A stretch of DNA of 64,000 bases from positions 9,473,244 through 9,537,243 of the forward strand of contig VZDJ01000346.1 of assembly GCA_008694505.1 (NCBI GenBank). The letters run 5' to 3'. Below are positions 1 to 26,773 of this stretch, piece after piece. The position numbers and the translations under genes were made by a program. Source of the stretch: Cyanoderma ruficeps. Taxonomy: Eukaryota; Chordata; Aves; Passeriformes; Timaliidae. The notes beneath the pieces were generated by a model. The model saw nothing but the letters and a program-made list of their open reading frames with translations. It made no database searches and was not told the origin of the DNA. Each line of letters starts with the position of its first letter. Position 1 is the first letter of the stretch.

Positions 1-357
1 CATCTCCAAGGTCTTGATTTTTAGATATGATGTGTGAATTGCTGAGAGATACACAGCATAAAAGAGTTAGATAACACAACATGCTTTGGTTTAATGTAAA
101 GCTAACTGCAATAGTGAGTGTAGAGTGGTTTTTAATCTTCAAAGCCCTTCACATACATGATTTTCCTCCAGGGAAAACTTATCTCTGCTTTACAGGCAGG
201 CAAACTGAGGAGATAGAGCAAGAAAATTTGCCAGGAGTCTGACAACCTGGTGGTCCTCCCTCTTCCCTCTGTGTTCAAGCCATGCCTCACCTACAGAAAG
301 TGGTGCCCTCTGTTATCATTACTTCACACAAACTGAGGCTCTGGCCTACTTAAAAAA

Positions 358-371
358 ATTAATTAATTAAT
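358..371. repeat. (AATT)n microsatellite
   Basis: About three and a half tandem AATT units in AT-rich flanking DNA. Simple repeat with no evident function. Confidence 0.7.
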
Positions 372-3300
372 CTCAGTGCCAGCTGCTGGGTAAGTCTCTT
401 GAGACGCAATCTCGTGTCCTCAGGATCTGGGCTATAAGGAAGAGAAACTTCTTGCAACCAATTACATTTTTTCATATCCCAAAGAATTAAAGGAAAATGC
501 CCATCAGCTTTAAGTGTGTATTTGTGTATGGTGCTGAAAACCCAGATAGGGTGTTCCAGCCTGGTGGAAGAGGTACTTAGTCTTCATCCAAGATTTCCAC
601 CTAAAATAGACAGAGTAGCTTCCCTAAATACGACAGTGTTGAGCTCTAAGAGCTATTATCTTCAAAAAGAGGAATAAAGACACAGGCCATAGTTGGTGCT
701 GTTTCTTTTTCACCTTTCTGCATTGAACATTCTCCTCCTCAGCAGGAGATGTCAACAGTTTCAAAGTGTAGTTGACCAAAATTAATTATCTCCTACTTAG
801 TCTAGTCTCACAGATTTGCTTTTGGTGTTATTCCTGCCCATGCGGTCTAGACCAGCTGTTTCACCCAGGGCCCTGCTGGAGATCTTGAAGTCAGACAGAA
901 TAACAGAAACAAAAGTGCTAAATTATTAAGCAGCTGCAAAACTGAAAAGCCAAATGCAAGCATCACAATATCACAAAGGCAGAAACAAGGAAGGGCCTGG
1001 ATCTTCAGCAACTTTGATTTCAAGGAAATCCAGTGACATTTTTAAAGCACAAACCATTGTCCAGATGATTCCACTCTAGAAGCTTCTGTAACTTAGTCTT
1101 GCAAGAGAGCCTTACCTCTCCATAAGCAGAATAAATCTCCAGAGCTCTGTTAGGGGCGCTCTGGTCAGTCTGAAATCCTCAGACAACTGTCAGGAAAGAG
1201 CATGACTACAGCAGAGGGCACTGCCTGGCTGTCCTTTGGTAAATCTAAAGCCAAAGCTTAGACCCTTCAATTGCATGCCCATCTGCCATCGACTCTCCAG
1301 CTGAAGGTGTTCACAGTCATTTGCAGAGAATGGCTGCAGAAATCTCAGTTCAGCAAGTGCAAACAGCCCAACGTGTGGTATTCATCCCAAGCAAAGGGAG
1401 ACTGCTCCTTCAGCTCTCCTTCCTACTGCTGATACTAAACAAAATACCAACACAGAAGAGGAAAAGAAAACTGTATTGCTAGGGCAATCGAATGCTCTAG
1501 CTCCTAAATGAAGAGGCAAAGGGGAAAACACAGAACCACCTCTGGACTCTGTTAGAGTTCATACAAGGCCCCAGAGGAAGGTGAAGGCTGTAAATCCTCA
1601 TACCAAGACAGGCACCTTCTGTCAATCCACAGCCAAGTGCAAGAGGAGAAGGGCTGAAGTTGCACCACTCTCCTCAACATTTCTGCCAGCCCTACCTAAG
1701 CAACTCCCTTTTAGTGAGATCTCTTTTAACATATCATTATTGGTTGATCACACTTCCCTCTATATGATTTTTTTTTGTGTCCTCAGCTCAAAGCTGAGAA
1801 ATCCCTTAGGAAGTGAAGCACCAAGGGGTAAGTTGCTCACAAGTCAGTGTATCTGCACCTCTCCATTCAACAGTGTGTCCAAGCCCTCGTATGCTCCATC
1901 ACTATAGTACCTCTGAACAGCTGCTCCCTTCAGACTGTCCTTTTTAAGAAAACAACTGCTCTGGGACACAGCAAGGAAGTAGAGTCTGGGAGTATCAAAC
2001 AACAGAAGCACCCTCAGACTAAAAAGTGATGGGAAGAAGGAAAATGCACAGCAAAAGGAAAGGGGCAGAAAAGGCACAGCATCACAAACAAGGATTATGT
2101 GCCCTCTGCATCACAAGTCAGGAGAGGAGCTTGTAGAGGTGGAATAGGAGAGCTTTGAAAATTGCTACCCTGGAAGGGGCACAATTAGTTCAGCAGCTCA
2201 TCCAACAGATGCCAGAGACAGACCCTCCAGAGTAATATTCAAGAAATACCCTCAAGTATAGCAATGCAGAAATCTGTCCATGAGGAAAGTTAATTTCTAA
2301 TTTACATTCTTTGCATCACAGAATTGTTGCATCTGTGGGACACTGTGGTCATGATATGTGATCTGGACACATGTGGTGAAAATTACTTTATCCTGGAGTA
2401 AGACTTCTCATACTTGTGCATTTTTCTACATTAACAGAATATTTTAAGCAAAATAAGCAGAACATGGTGTTATAATTATAGACAAGCAACCTCACAGAAG
2501 AATAGGGAAGACAATTAAGCGACAGCAGTGTAGCTGTAAACTTCAAGACCAAGTGTGGGAGCTACCAACAGCAGGAATGAAGGAATTGAAAACAAAAGTC
2601 AGGTAACAAGTTCTAAAGACCAGCAGGAGGCAAACTCTCAGTTACCAGGGACGCATAGAAGGGAACAATTTTGCTGAGAGCACTAATGATGTTAAAACCT
2701 GTTGAGCAAGACACAGTAGGCCTTTTAAAAATGGAAGCAAATGCATAAGCTGATTTATTAGTTCAGATAGGTTACCCAAAATGCTCCATTAACCAAAGCA
2801 AAATATTATTGTGAGAGGTCCCACAGGGAACAGAATTGCAAAGCTGCAACTCCAACACCTCAGCAAACATTGCTTCTCATGGCAGCCCTGCTGTGACTCA
2901 CCTACCCTTTAGCTGTACTTCTCCAACTGTTTGTGCAGCCACAGAGTTGGGAGAGATGGATTGATACCGATCCAGGTTTACTGGCTTAAAAACTGCTTCA
3001 GACTGGTCCTATCACTGCAACTGAGAGCACAGCAAGGAAGTTGCAAAGAGAAACACTGACCCAACACACCAGCATAAGTGTTCACCAAAAAGGGCCCTAA
3101 AATAGGGCTGGTGAGGTAAAATTATGCCGTTCAGAAATAACAACAGTGTGCACCCAGACTTACAGAAAAGCCAGAAGAGATTTTGCTTGGAGCCAAGGAC
3201 CAGCAAAGGCCAGCCAGAGAGCAAAGAGAAGGCTAGAAAAGAGAAGGCTCACAGACACTGCTTTCACAGAAAAACTCAGCATCACATGCTCCCCTTCATT

Positions 3301-5100
3301 TTCCTAAGATAATCCAGAGGAAGGATAGAGGGCAAAAGGACAGAGGCAACTCAACAAGGAACAAAGCAAAAGTAGAGATAAACTGGCAGATCCACCCTGA
3401 GACAATTCACGTCTGTTGTCTGGGGCCATACATTATTCTCTGAGGCTCACTATTCCTTGGAATACTTCAAACCTGTGTTCCAGCTGTTTTGTAACTCTGT
3501 GTGGAAAGGGTCACTCTTGAGTTCTCGACTCAGGTAATTCAAGATCCAACACTTGGTTAACCCCCGGCAAGTCAAAAAAAAAAATCTTGCAATTGACTCT
3601 GCAATTTGCCTGGACGGACCTCCATAAACTTTCTAGAGTTGTTCATGGGATTAATGACCAAAATTGAGCAGCTGCACCTCTCTCCCAGAGGCCAAGGAAG
3701 AGATACTTGAAGCCAACAGCTGCTGCTGCTTGGCCAATGTTTCCCATTTAGCCGACTTACCATACCCTTCTGCCACAAGCCTTGGCTTTTTTTTCTTATT
3801 TGCCTCAGTCGCTCTTGGATTTCACCCTGCAAACGCTCCACAAGCAGCGTTCTGCCCCTCCGACAGGATAGCATCAGGAGAACCAGGTGGGTGTGAGGGC
3901 CAGGTGGGAGGGCAGGGCTGGGGGTGGCACCAGGCGCACCCTCACCTGCTCAGAGCTATGGCTGTGCCGCGCCCTGCGCCTTGTGAATGACACAGCCATT
4001 CAGCCTGCCCAGGGCATCATTTTTGGTTTTTGAATGCTCAGACATCACATGGTATATTTTAAAACATGCTCAGAGCTATAAAAAGTACAGATGTCTGGCC
4101 AGCTATAGCCATTTGGAACATGACAGGATTAGGGATGTTTCCTTAGCAGGTGACATGGGAAATAGGAAACCATTTGGCAGACGTACTACTCTTAGTACTT
4201 AATGTAAAAAAGGGCCATTATGTTGGCCTAGCTTGTAAATTTTTTTTTTCTTAATGATTACTTTCAATCCCAATACAAGTGAGAAATCTAAATTTCAAAT
4301 TATTTTGGGGGAAATATTCTTCTTTTTGTTCTTGTTGCCCAAGTTGTAACTACATGCACACCTTGCATTCTTAGCGTAGCTGGAAACATTTGTTTTAAAT
4401 TTGTATTCACTTCAAATGCAATATCCTAAGGATTTGTAACCCTGCCAGCTGCATTTTCATTTCCATACAGCTACTCTTTCTCATTGACCGTGTCCTGTAG
4501 AAGAAAAGTGAGACTAAAAACTTTCTTTCAGTGAGGCAGTCACACCACATGGACTCACATGTAACTATGAGTCTAGGAAGAATTGTGATCCCAAGGACTG
4601 CAGCTCTCTCTAGCATATTAGTTTGGACCACGACTCCTAAACCTATTGAAAATAAATCCAAATCTTTGTTGGATTTTTTTTTTTCAGTTATCCTAAGCAC
4701 AAATATGTCTACTAGATGTAGATTTCAGGAAATCTTTTTTCCAAGACTTCTAACTCAACATGTGTAGTGGCTACCTTTGAACATCCAGTTGTCCCATCGC
4801 ATTCATTAAAAATGTTACCAAGAAGGACATTCAAGATGCAAGGACAGAAGACATAATTTATTCAAGGGTAGACACCTAATTAGCACAAACTAGCAATAAG
4901 ACATTGCCAGACTCTAGAACATCATTTCCACCACGTTGCCCCTTCCTCCTCTGGGCCCAGTGAACTCTGAATTCCCTAGATTTCAGCAGAGCAGCAACGA
5001 GAATGTGCATAATCCAGATTACCTCTGCACCAAACCTTTCATTTAGTTGCTCATAAAGCCACGTACTGTTTGGGAAAGTAGATGGCAAATATAATACCAC

Positions 5101-5119
5101 TCATTCATTCATTCATTCA
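5101..5119. repeat. (TCAT)n microsatellite
   Basis: Nearly five perfect tandem TCAT units. A possible length polymorphism, but short. Confidence 0.85.
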
Positions 5120-7309
5120 AATCACCACCCATTTCATGAGCAGGCTTTTGGCTGCTGCTAAACTCTGAAATGTTTGCTGTGGTTAGGATGGAAGACACAG
5201 AAGGACTGAAGGAATGAAATACCAGAGTATCCAGCAAAATCAGCTTAGCACTGGCTGGCTGAAGAGTGTGGAGGATCAGTGTAAGCCTCTGACACATATA
5301 GAGGGAATGGGTGGCAACAGGAAATGCCTGCCAGTCAGGCTAGCTATTAACTCAAAGGAACAGCTCTCTACTATTGAAAAGATTGATTTTTCTGCATGCT
5401 GCATTGTTTTACTGATGCTAAAGATGCATTGCTAGAGGCACTTAGAAATGCCTTGTTTGTTATCTTTTAGATTTAGAAATAAAATAGAGGACATTTATTG
5501 AATAGGCATCTATGGTATAAAGCAGGGAATTACCATGTAAACAAGACTGTGAAGAAATAAACCAAATGAACCCACGGCTGTGTTTTCTTAGGCTGTCATG
5601 ATCACCTCAGCAGAGTTGCCTCACTGTTTCCTTCCATCACAGAAGTCACCCAGCATTTCATGCTGGTACAGATGCTAGTGCATGACACACCTGTAGAGGT
5701 CTTGTACAAACATAAGACTTCCCGTTCTCCTTTTTCAGTTTCCCCATCGGCAAGACATCAAGTAACTTGCTCATTCTTACAAAACAAAAATTATTCTGGT
5801 TACCTCCAGCAGACCGACAGAACACACAACTTATCTAGGAAAACAAGCAGAAGTGAGAAGTGGCCACTTACTTTCCTGCTAGTGCCCTGAGAATCCTGAT
5901 ACTAGGTTTTTGTAATATCCTTTAGACCTTCCATTAAACCTTTAATATAATCAGATTCTTCCAGATTTCCCTTATGGTGCTAAATATTTTAGGTCATTAA
6001 AAGTGTCTCCAAAGTTCAACTGTTTTTATAGTTGACATTACATAAAATCAAGGTTATACATTCAGCCTCTTAAAATGTACATATCTTGCTTGAACTGCCT
6101 CTTTTGTTGGATTTACCACCCAACTTCAAAAATTCTTAATTCTAGTCACACACCTCAGCAAGACTGCAAATTAAAGGCTTTCCCAGTCTGCCGCCATCAG
6201 GACAGGACTGAGTGTAAGAATTACACAAGTTTAACCTAATGCTTTTACAGCAAATGATTTTAATTAGATCCCATTCACACCAGACCAATTTCACCTCATT
6301 ATGCTAGGTTTAATTCTCAAATTCCGTAACAGGAAAATCTTAAGATTTTCCCCCTTTGCAAGCTGGGAAAAATAAAGGGGCTCCTGAACTGTCTTTTGGG
6401 GGACTTCAGAAAAGATACTAAAGGGCCTTGACTGCAACAACAGAGTACACTAGCATTCCTGAATTCCATACAATCTGAATTCTTTACAAATAGCAACTGA
6501 AACCCAGCAGCAGATTGCAGTGGCTACCAATCACGCCTTCCTCCATGACTAACAGATCTTTGTGCCTCTTCCCCATCCCAGTCCAGCAGGCTTTACCCTC
6601 TCCTTTTTTGTAAAAGCAGGATATGCCATTTTCACTGTTTAATTTTTCCCTTTGCTTTATCAAATTTGAAAAAGTAATTTATAGAGCCAATTATGGACTA
6701 AACTGGGTAGAAACTACCCCTTTTTATTCCACAGGCCTGAAGAAAGGGGAAAACAAAAAAGCAAGGCAGCAACTGTAGGATAATCCATCTGTGGATGGAC
6801 AAACTTCAGTGTACCTGCCAACTCACAGCGAAAGTTGGTTTTACAGCAAAAGCCCTTTTACTCTGTCTCTTGTTCATGCATTTAACACTTTGCTTGATTA
6901 CACATTTAAGTGTTAATCCCACAAAGCTCCCAACCTCAGTATGGTCCTGTAGCAAATTAAACAGTTCATGTGTTAGTGCTGCCTCTTCCCACTCTAGTGC
7001 CATCGGCCATTTCACTGCAAAACCCCTTCAGGGCACAAACTGACCTGAAGACCCCATCAGCCCTGACTGAAGACAATTATTTCTGTGCTATTGTACACTA
7101 GACCAGATTCAGATCAAGCAGCAATTTATTAAAAAAACCCAAACACTTCCCCTCTCCTTCCATTTCTATTATTTAGAAGACAATCTACAGGTGTAGGCTT
7201 ATCTTCTCTACAATCCACTAAAACATACTAGAGTGGGATTCTAACTTGGCATTCTGGATGACAAGCTTACGAAAAATACGCCCTACAAAAGAAACCATGA
7301 CAAGTCAGT

Positions 7310-7750
7310 CAGTGTTTAAGGAATTTTTATTAAACCAAGAATTTTATAATCCAAATTACGTTTCTTTGCTCAGCTATCAATTCTCACTGTCAACTAAAAC
7401 AGTAGTGATAATCTGAGCTTTTCCACAGTAAAGAATTACAAAATTAAAGAAAGGAATGCTTTAAATTTTTGTACTGTGCTGAAAATTCTTTTCCCCTGGG
7501 TTTATAAAACATTAATTTGTATTTTTTATTTTACTATTTTTTTTTAAATTTTAGATCAATAAGTAATCTAGGACTAGCATTTGTTTTGCTAGCCCCGGCG
7601 TTGCTCTGTACGTAAGCTTCGAAGTTTCCTTTCCTTTTTTTATTTATTTTATATTTTGCAATGTTTTTCTCAATATTTAATAGTTTTTCCATGTTTAGAT
7701 TTTTTTTTTCTTCGGTGAAGCGAAGTTCTAGATTGTAGTCCCGGATAGTT
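7310..7750 (-). other. PABPC1: PABPC1 exon 15, 3' UTR only
   Basis: The minus strand has a clear acceptor (TTTCTTTGCAG) ending at 7751, followed by AT-rich sequence that I recognise as the conserved PABPC1 3' UTR. The stop codon is in exon 14, so this exon is wholly non-coding. It ends about 15-20 nt after the poly(A) signal at 7326-7331. An apparent minus-strand reading frame across this region (7,534-7,935) crosses the splice acceptor and is not a gene. Confidence 0.88.
7326..7331 (-). terminator. PABPC1: PABPC1 poly(A) signal AATAAA
   Basis: Canonical AATAAA on the minus strand, seen as TTTATT on plus, in a context matching the end of vertebrate PABPC1 mRNAs. Cleavage is expected near 7,305-7,315. 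Confidence 0.85.
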
Positions 7751-8891
7751 CTGCAAAGAAAAACAACGCTGTTATGTTTTGAAACAAAAGCAGCACCTCG
7801 TATGTTTTCTGACATATTTTCTACTACTGTACACCATAGAGCACTCTGGACTTCCACTGTTTTAATGATACCAAAGTTCCTTAGAAGCAGAATTTCAGAG
7901 GTCCTCCCACTTTTTAGGGACACAAAAGTTTTCAAAAGTCGGTGATCCTTGGCAAGACACCACTGACTCTAGAACTGGACAGTCCCTCAGACAGCACCAC
8001 TTTAAACACAATGTTACTGTGACTGCAGGTCACCTCTAGTCTTGAGGCCAGCAGACTGAGGCCATCAAACACCTACCCTAGCAGTATTTTCAATTTCCAA
8101 TTACTAAAACATCATGGAGCAGACAGAGTAATGGTCTCAAAGTACAGGCATCTTAGTTTAGGTGAGACAACCTATTCAGCACTCATCTCTGAATTGCAGA
8201 AATTAAAATAGCAAGAAAGGAAAATTTTATGCAATCAAATGTTAAAGCAGGCACCTTCAAATGATAGTTACAAATGTGGAAAGCTAGTTCACAGGCAAAA
8301 CCTACTTAGACAGAAGAGATAATAGATCCCTTTTTATCCTCAACTTCACATTTTTCCCCTGTCAAAATGGTTGTATTACCATTTGCCTCTGTCATGCACA
8401 ATTAAGATACCAACCCCACAGAAGGCAATGAAGAACCACTATTTTAACTGACATTAAATTCACCCAAATGTGAAGTCAAGACAACATATAGTTTAGTTTT
8501 CACTTACTGTACAATTTTAGAATTTGTTAAATAAATACAAATTACAGTGTAAATAAGCTCTCTAATTTCTAAGGATGAAGGGGGCTGGAGTACCATTTTA
8601 AGCTTATTTCAATTCCACAAGTTGTTCTCAATATTATGAATAGTAGCATTTGACAGAACCGTCAGCCCCATTTTTGCACACATGCTTAGAACTAATTCCA
8701 GCTAAATGTGTTGCTAGAAACAATGACATGTCAGTAGCTTTTGCTAACCAAGTGAGCACAGAAGTTTGTTTACCATAGCTGCTACTTCCTCTGGCTGCAC
8801 ATGACACAGAGCCTGGACACATGCTGCTTACAAGTCCATGGACCAAAGACTTGACCCAGTCAACCTACGGAACTACAGTGGCCAAACTTAC
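7751..8891 (-). other. PABPC1: PABPC1 intron 14 (3' UTR intron)
   Basis: A 1.1-kb intron between the stop-codon exon and the 3' UTR exon. Donor GTAAGT at 8891 and acceptor CAG at 7751. AT-rich with no recognisable insert or RNA gene. Confidence 0.85.
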
Positions 8892-8894
8892 TTA

Positions 8895-23047
<14,153 letters not shown>

Positions 23048-23116
23048 TCACCGGGTTATTTTATATCAAACCGGCCGTTTGCAGAAAGGTTGTCGGGAAG
23101 GTTGGATGAGAAAAGA

Positions 23117-23190
23117 GGATTTTTTTTAAAAAGGTTTTTTAAGATTTTTGGATTTTTTTTGGCTTTTTTAAATATTTTTTTAGTAATAAA
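23117..23190 (-). promoter_or_regulatory. PABPC1: A-rich autoregulatory sequence (ARS) of PABPC1 mRNA
   Basis: On the minus (mRNA) strand this AT-only island inside GC-rich DNA gives five or more runs of 5-8 A residues separated by short pyrimidine spacers (for example AAAAAAAATCC). This matches the described PABPC1 5' UTR element, which the PABPC1 protein binds to repress its own translation. Confidence 0.88.
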
Positions 23191-23269
23191 TGGTGCTGCG
23201 GGGCCGGGCCGGCGTGTCCGGATGGTCCGGAGCACACGCACTGCGCACACAGCTCCGACGGCGGCCGGG

Positions 23270-23280
23270 GGACAAGGGGG
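23270..23280 (-). promoter_or_regulatory. PABPC1: Probable transcription start with TOP-like pyrimidine tract
   Basis: About 30 nt downstream of the TATA box the mRNA strand reads CCCCCTTGTCC. Vertebrate PABPC1 is a known 5'-TOP mRNA, translated under growth/mTOR control. The exact start base is inferred. Confidence 0.55.
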
Positions 23281-23302
23281 CGGCCGCCGCCCCGGCCGCG
23301 CT

Positions 23303-23311
23303 CTATATATA
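23303..23311 (-). promoter_or_regulatory. PABPC1: TATA box
   Basis: TATATATAG on the minus strand, an isolated AT block within GC-rich promoter DNA, about 30 bp upstream of the pyrimidine-rich inferred start. Confidence 0.7.
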
Positions 23312-23370
23312 CCCGCCCCGCCCCCCCGCCCCCGCCGCGCTGCGCGCCACGCACCGCGCCGCGCGCACCG

Positions 23371-23752
23371 CGCACGCGCATCTGCGAGCGGGGGTGGGGA
23401 CACGCGCGGCAGCCGGCGCGGGGCGGTGGCTCCAGCGCATGCGCGGGGGCGGGAGGGGCGGCCGCGCGGAGAGTGCGCCTGCGCCCGTCGGGCGTCACGG
23501 GGGGCGGTGTGAGTGTGGGGGCGGCTCGGCGGCAGGGCGCACGCGCAGGAGGGAGCGCACATGTGCGCCGTTGGGGGAGGGCGGGCGCGTGGAAGGGCGC
23601 GTGCGCGCCGAGCGGACCAACGGCTGGCACGGGGCGGGGGTTAGCGGCAAGCTCGCGAGCTCCGCGCGCCCCACCCCGCGCAGGCCGAGGGCAGGTCGCG
23701 CGCTCGGGGCCGGAAGGGGGCGGGGCCCGTGCGGCCTCTCGGCGCGTGCGCG
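23371..23752. promoter_or_regulatory. Cluster of NRF1-like GCGCAYGCGC motifs
   Basis: Six near-palindromic motifs upstream of the TATA box: about 23371-23381, 23435-23444 (perfect GCGCATGCGC), 23473-23484, 23537-23548, 23597-23609 and 23742-23752. They resemble the NRF1 consensus. CpG-island composition makes some chance matches likely. Confidence 0.5.
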
Positions 23753-24110
23753 GGGACGGAGCGAGGGGAGGCGGCGGAGGAAAGTTTGGAAGTGGCCCGG
23801 CTCCTGGAGGAATTTTGTCACTAGGCCGGGAACAGCCCGGGGTTAGCGTTTAGGCTCTGCTCTGATCGTCCCTTATGTTAGGCGTGTTTTATCGCTGTGT
23901 TTCTTGCTAATGAAGTTGGGGCTGTAGGTTGAAGGGCGTCGGGAGTTGACTGGGCATTTTTTGCAGCTCTGTGTGTGGGTGAGGTGACCACCGTCATCCC
24001 GGGCAGTCTGGGGAGGTGGTGTAAGGCCGCATTCCAAACGTGCCTTTGGAAACTTGGCAGCTCAGTGTCGTGACTTGTGCCATGTACAGAATTTCTTAGG
24101 GAGACACACA

Positions 24111-24235
24111 CAGAATCACAGAATGAGTTAGTTTGGAAAAGGCCTGGGGGATCATCGAGTCCAACCTTTGGCTGAACACCACGATGTCAATTACACCGTG
24201 GCACAAAGTGCTGCCTTTAGTTCTTCCTTAAACAC
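24111..24235 (-). mobile_element. CR1 LINE 3'-end fragment
   Basis: The left edge shows two CACAGAAT-type octamers (antisense CR1 3' repeat), followed by GATCATCGAGTCCAACC and GTGGCACAAAGTGCTGCC, typical of CR1 3' ends read in reverse. Only the 3' terminus is kept. Confidence 0.85.
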
Positions 24236-26773
24236 CAAAGCAATCCTGCAGAGTTTGGAAAAAACTTGTTTTATTTTTAGCTGGCTTCTCTAATCCGAAA
24301 AAACATTAATCCTTTTGTGAGAAAGGAAAATATTTTCCTATCAATGAGCATTTTATGGGGCTTTTTATTACCAGCTAATTAAACGTTGCAGATTTTTGCA
24401 AAAGAATAGAATCAAATAAAATGTGCTTCGTTCCCGCTAAACAGGTGTACAAGCACTTGCACTTGTACTAAACACTAAACATTAGTGCAAGTGTAAGGCA
24501 GGAATCCAAATCATGGATTTGCTGAAGTCTTGGACGTAATTGCTCTTTTATATTTAGTCGGTTTTCTTATGGTTCTTTACACAGTTTCAACATAAAGAAA
24601 AAGAGTGGTCTGTGGTTTTGCATGTTGTTTAGTTTTCTTGTTTTATATTTTGTATGATGCTTTATTTTTCTTTGACTTGTATTTGCCACGATGGGTTTAA
24701 GTAGAGCTGTAGGAGGGAGTACTTGTGTAATTTTGCTGTCAAATGTGAAGATTCCTTTTGCACTCAGTGGCTGCTGCAGTTTCACTGCCTCTTGTTGTAG
24801 ATGAGCAAACCCACGGCAGAGCTGGGATCTCCCCATGTGTTCCATGGCAGAGTGTGACGTCTTTGTTCAGCCTCCACCCTGCCCTGACTTTAAACTGAGC
24901 TACCGACTGGAATCTGAAGCAGCTGACAAATGAACACGTCCTCAGGTGGCAGTGGTGGCTTCTGTCAGCTGAGTACAGCAGATGGCCAGCATCAGCAGTG
25001 TCTTATAGTGAGGTTTGATGTGTTTGTTAAAATTTAGACAGCGATTTTTAGAGAAAAATAAAATTTCTCTCGTTGAAATACTGGCTTATAATACTATGTA
25101 CTATTTTTGGTCTCTCCTTTCCTTACATGGTTCTGTTCTTCACCTTGTCTCCTTTCCCCAAACTGTCCTTTTTCATACCTGCTTCTTCTTTCACACTTTT
25201 CTGTCACTGGCACTTGGTCATATTATTACCTGTTTTTTCTTCGCTTGGCATGTTCCTACTCATTCCTGTGAGTTCAGTTGCTCTCTTTCTACCCTTGGCA
25301 CTCCCGGACAGTGGCAAGATAGAACCTAGAGCATGGTAAGGTATTTCTCTTTTACCCAATTTAAGGAATCAAATTTGCAAGTTTTGTTCAGCACAGAGAG
25401 GAACTTTTTCGAGATCTTGTCTCTTAACATGGTATGACTTCAGAGTTTTCTAACACTAAATGTGATTAAGGCAGTAAAAAGGCACTCTCAGCCTTATATG
25501 GATATCCATAAAAATTCAAATTATTGTTTAAAAGCACTGTAGTTTTCTAAGCAAACTTGTCTGGTGTTTGTTTTTTTCAGCAAAATAATATATTTTTGAG
25601 TCTTGTCCTCGTAGATTGCACTCCTTTGGCTTTTGAAACAGGGATCTAATTTAGTGAGAGTTTTACTCTCTATTCCCTTCCTACTGCCCTCCTCAAAGCA
25701 GCAAATGGGGCTTTAGATAAAAACCTTGTCACAGTGGGAGGTAGGTATAGCCTCTCTGATGATGCCCTAAACAAGTATCTTGTCCTCCTCCTCTAACAAA
25801 TTGATTTTTCAAGATGTGTCCTAAGTGTTTTAAGCCAATAGGAAAGAATGCTTTCATGCTTCAGACACAGAATTTGCATTAAAATTTAGATTATGGTGCT
25901 GCAAAATTCTCTGAGTGATTTCCGGTTAAACCTTGCAAAGGACCTGGACATTTGTGTGCTTGCTTCTGCTGATTGCCCACCAGAACTGCAGTCCAGAGCC
26001 CTGAGTGAGATTTGGGGTCTGAGAGGGGTCCTGGCAGAAAAGCCATTGACAAGTATTACCTGATATTCTCATCTGGGTCTGTCCAAGATTCATTTTAGCT
26101 CTGCTGCTCTCAAGTTCTGCACAGTGTCTGATGAAAGTGCTGTAGAGAGCCTGTGTCTTCAGCCTGGCTTATTGCTCAGACCTGGTGTGTGTCCTGTCCT
26201 TGCAGGTGTTACGTGTGGGTGGCTGGGCCTGGAAGTTGGCCTTCTTAGCAGAAACTACTTCTTTGAAACTCCAGGTTTGAGATTTAGCTAGAATGTATAA
26301 CTCAGTGTTTCCATGTCAGCTTCAGGGAATTACAGTCAAACAGGAATTGAATGAGGGGCAACAATTCTTTAATTATAAATCCTTGAAGTATTTTTGCAGT
26401 CCAGACAAGTTACCTGGATGTGTTGCCTCCTTTCAGCTCAATGTTCATCCAGCTAACAAACAGGAAAAAAAGTGAAATGTACACAATGTTTTTCACTGGC
26501 AGCAATTGAGGACTTTTTCAGCGTTTACAGATACATTATTTCTAAACATAAGCTCTATGAATGTTAAATAAAGATCCTTTGTAACTTAAAGCTCTAAGCA
26601 GATACAAGGATTTTTCTTTTGTGCCGCTGGTATTATGATTTGTGAATGCAATTGGTTTTTATTCTAGGCTAATAGGGAAGTTACTGAAATTCATTCAGAC
26701 TTCAATAAATTTTCTCTCTTGCCTAGGAGTTACAACTTTTTGATACATGATGGATTGCACTAAACTGTTGGAC

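Larger units (their letters stand above)
1..7309. other. 3' flank of PABPC1, no gene recognised
   Basis: AT-rich single-copy DNA downstream of PABPC1. No frame on either strand gives a recognisable domain. By human synteny SNX31 would be expected beyond this side, with its first exon nearest PABPC1, but none of its phox-homology region is visible here, so it probably lies left of the window. The only coding-like hint is a pair of minus-strand splice-bounded segments at 3,761-3,851 and just above 3,946, reported as a finding. Short simple repeats are listed separately. Confidence 0.6.

Noticed and set aside
576..600. Possible terminal exon of SNX31 (acceptor then a short acidic end VEILDED and stop on minus)
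   Set aside because: Only seven codons, and by synteny the first SNX31 exons, not the last, should be nearest PABPC1. None of its upstream exons are visible.
7534..7935. A 133-codon minus-strand frame
   Set aside because: It runs through the intron 14 acceptor into the recognised PABPC1 3' UTR exon, so it is not an independent gene.
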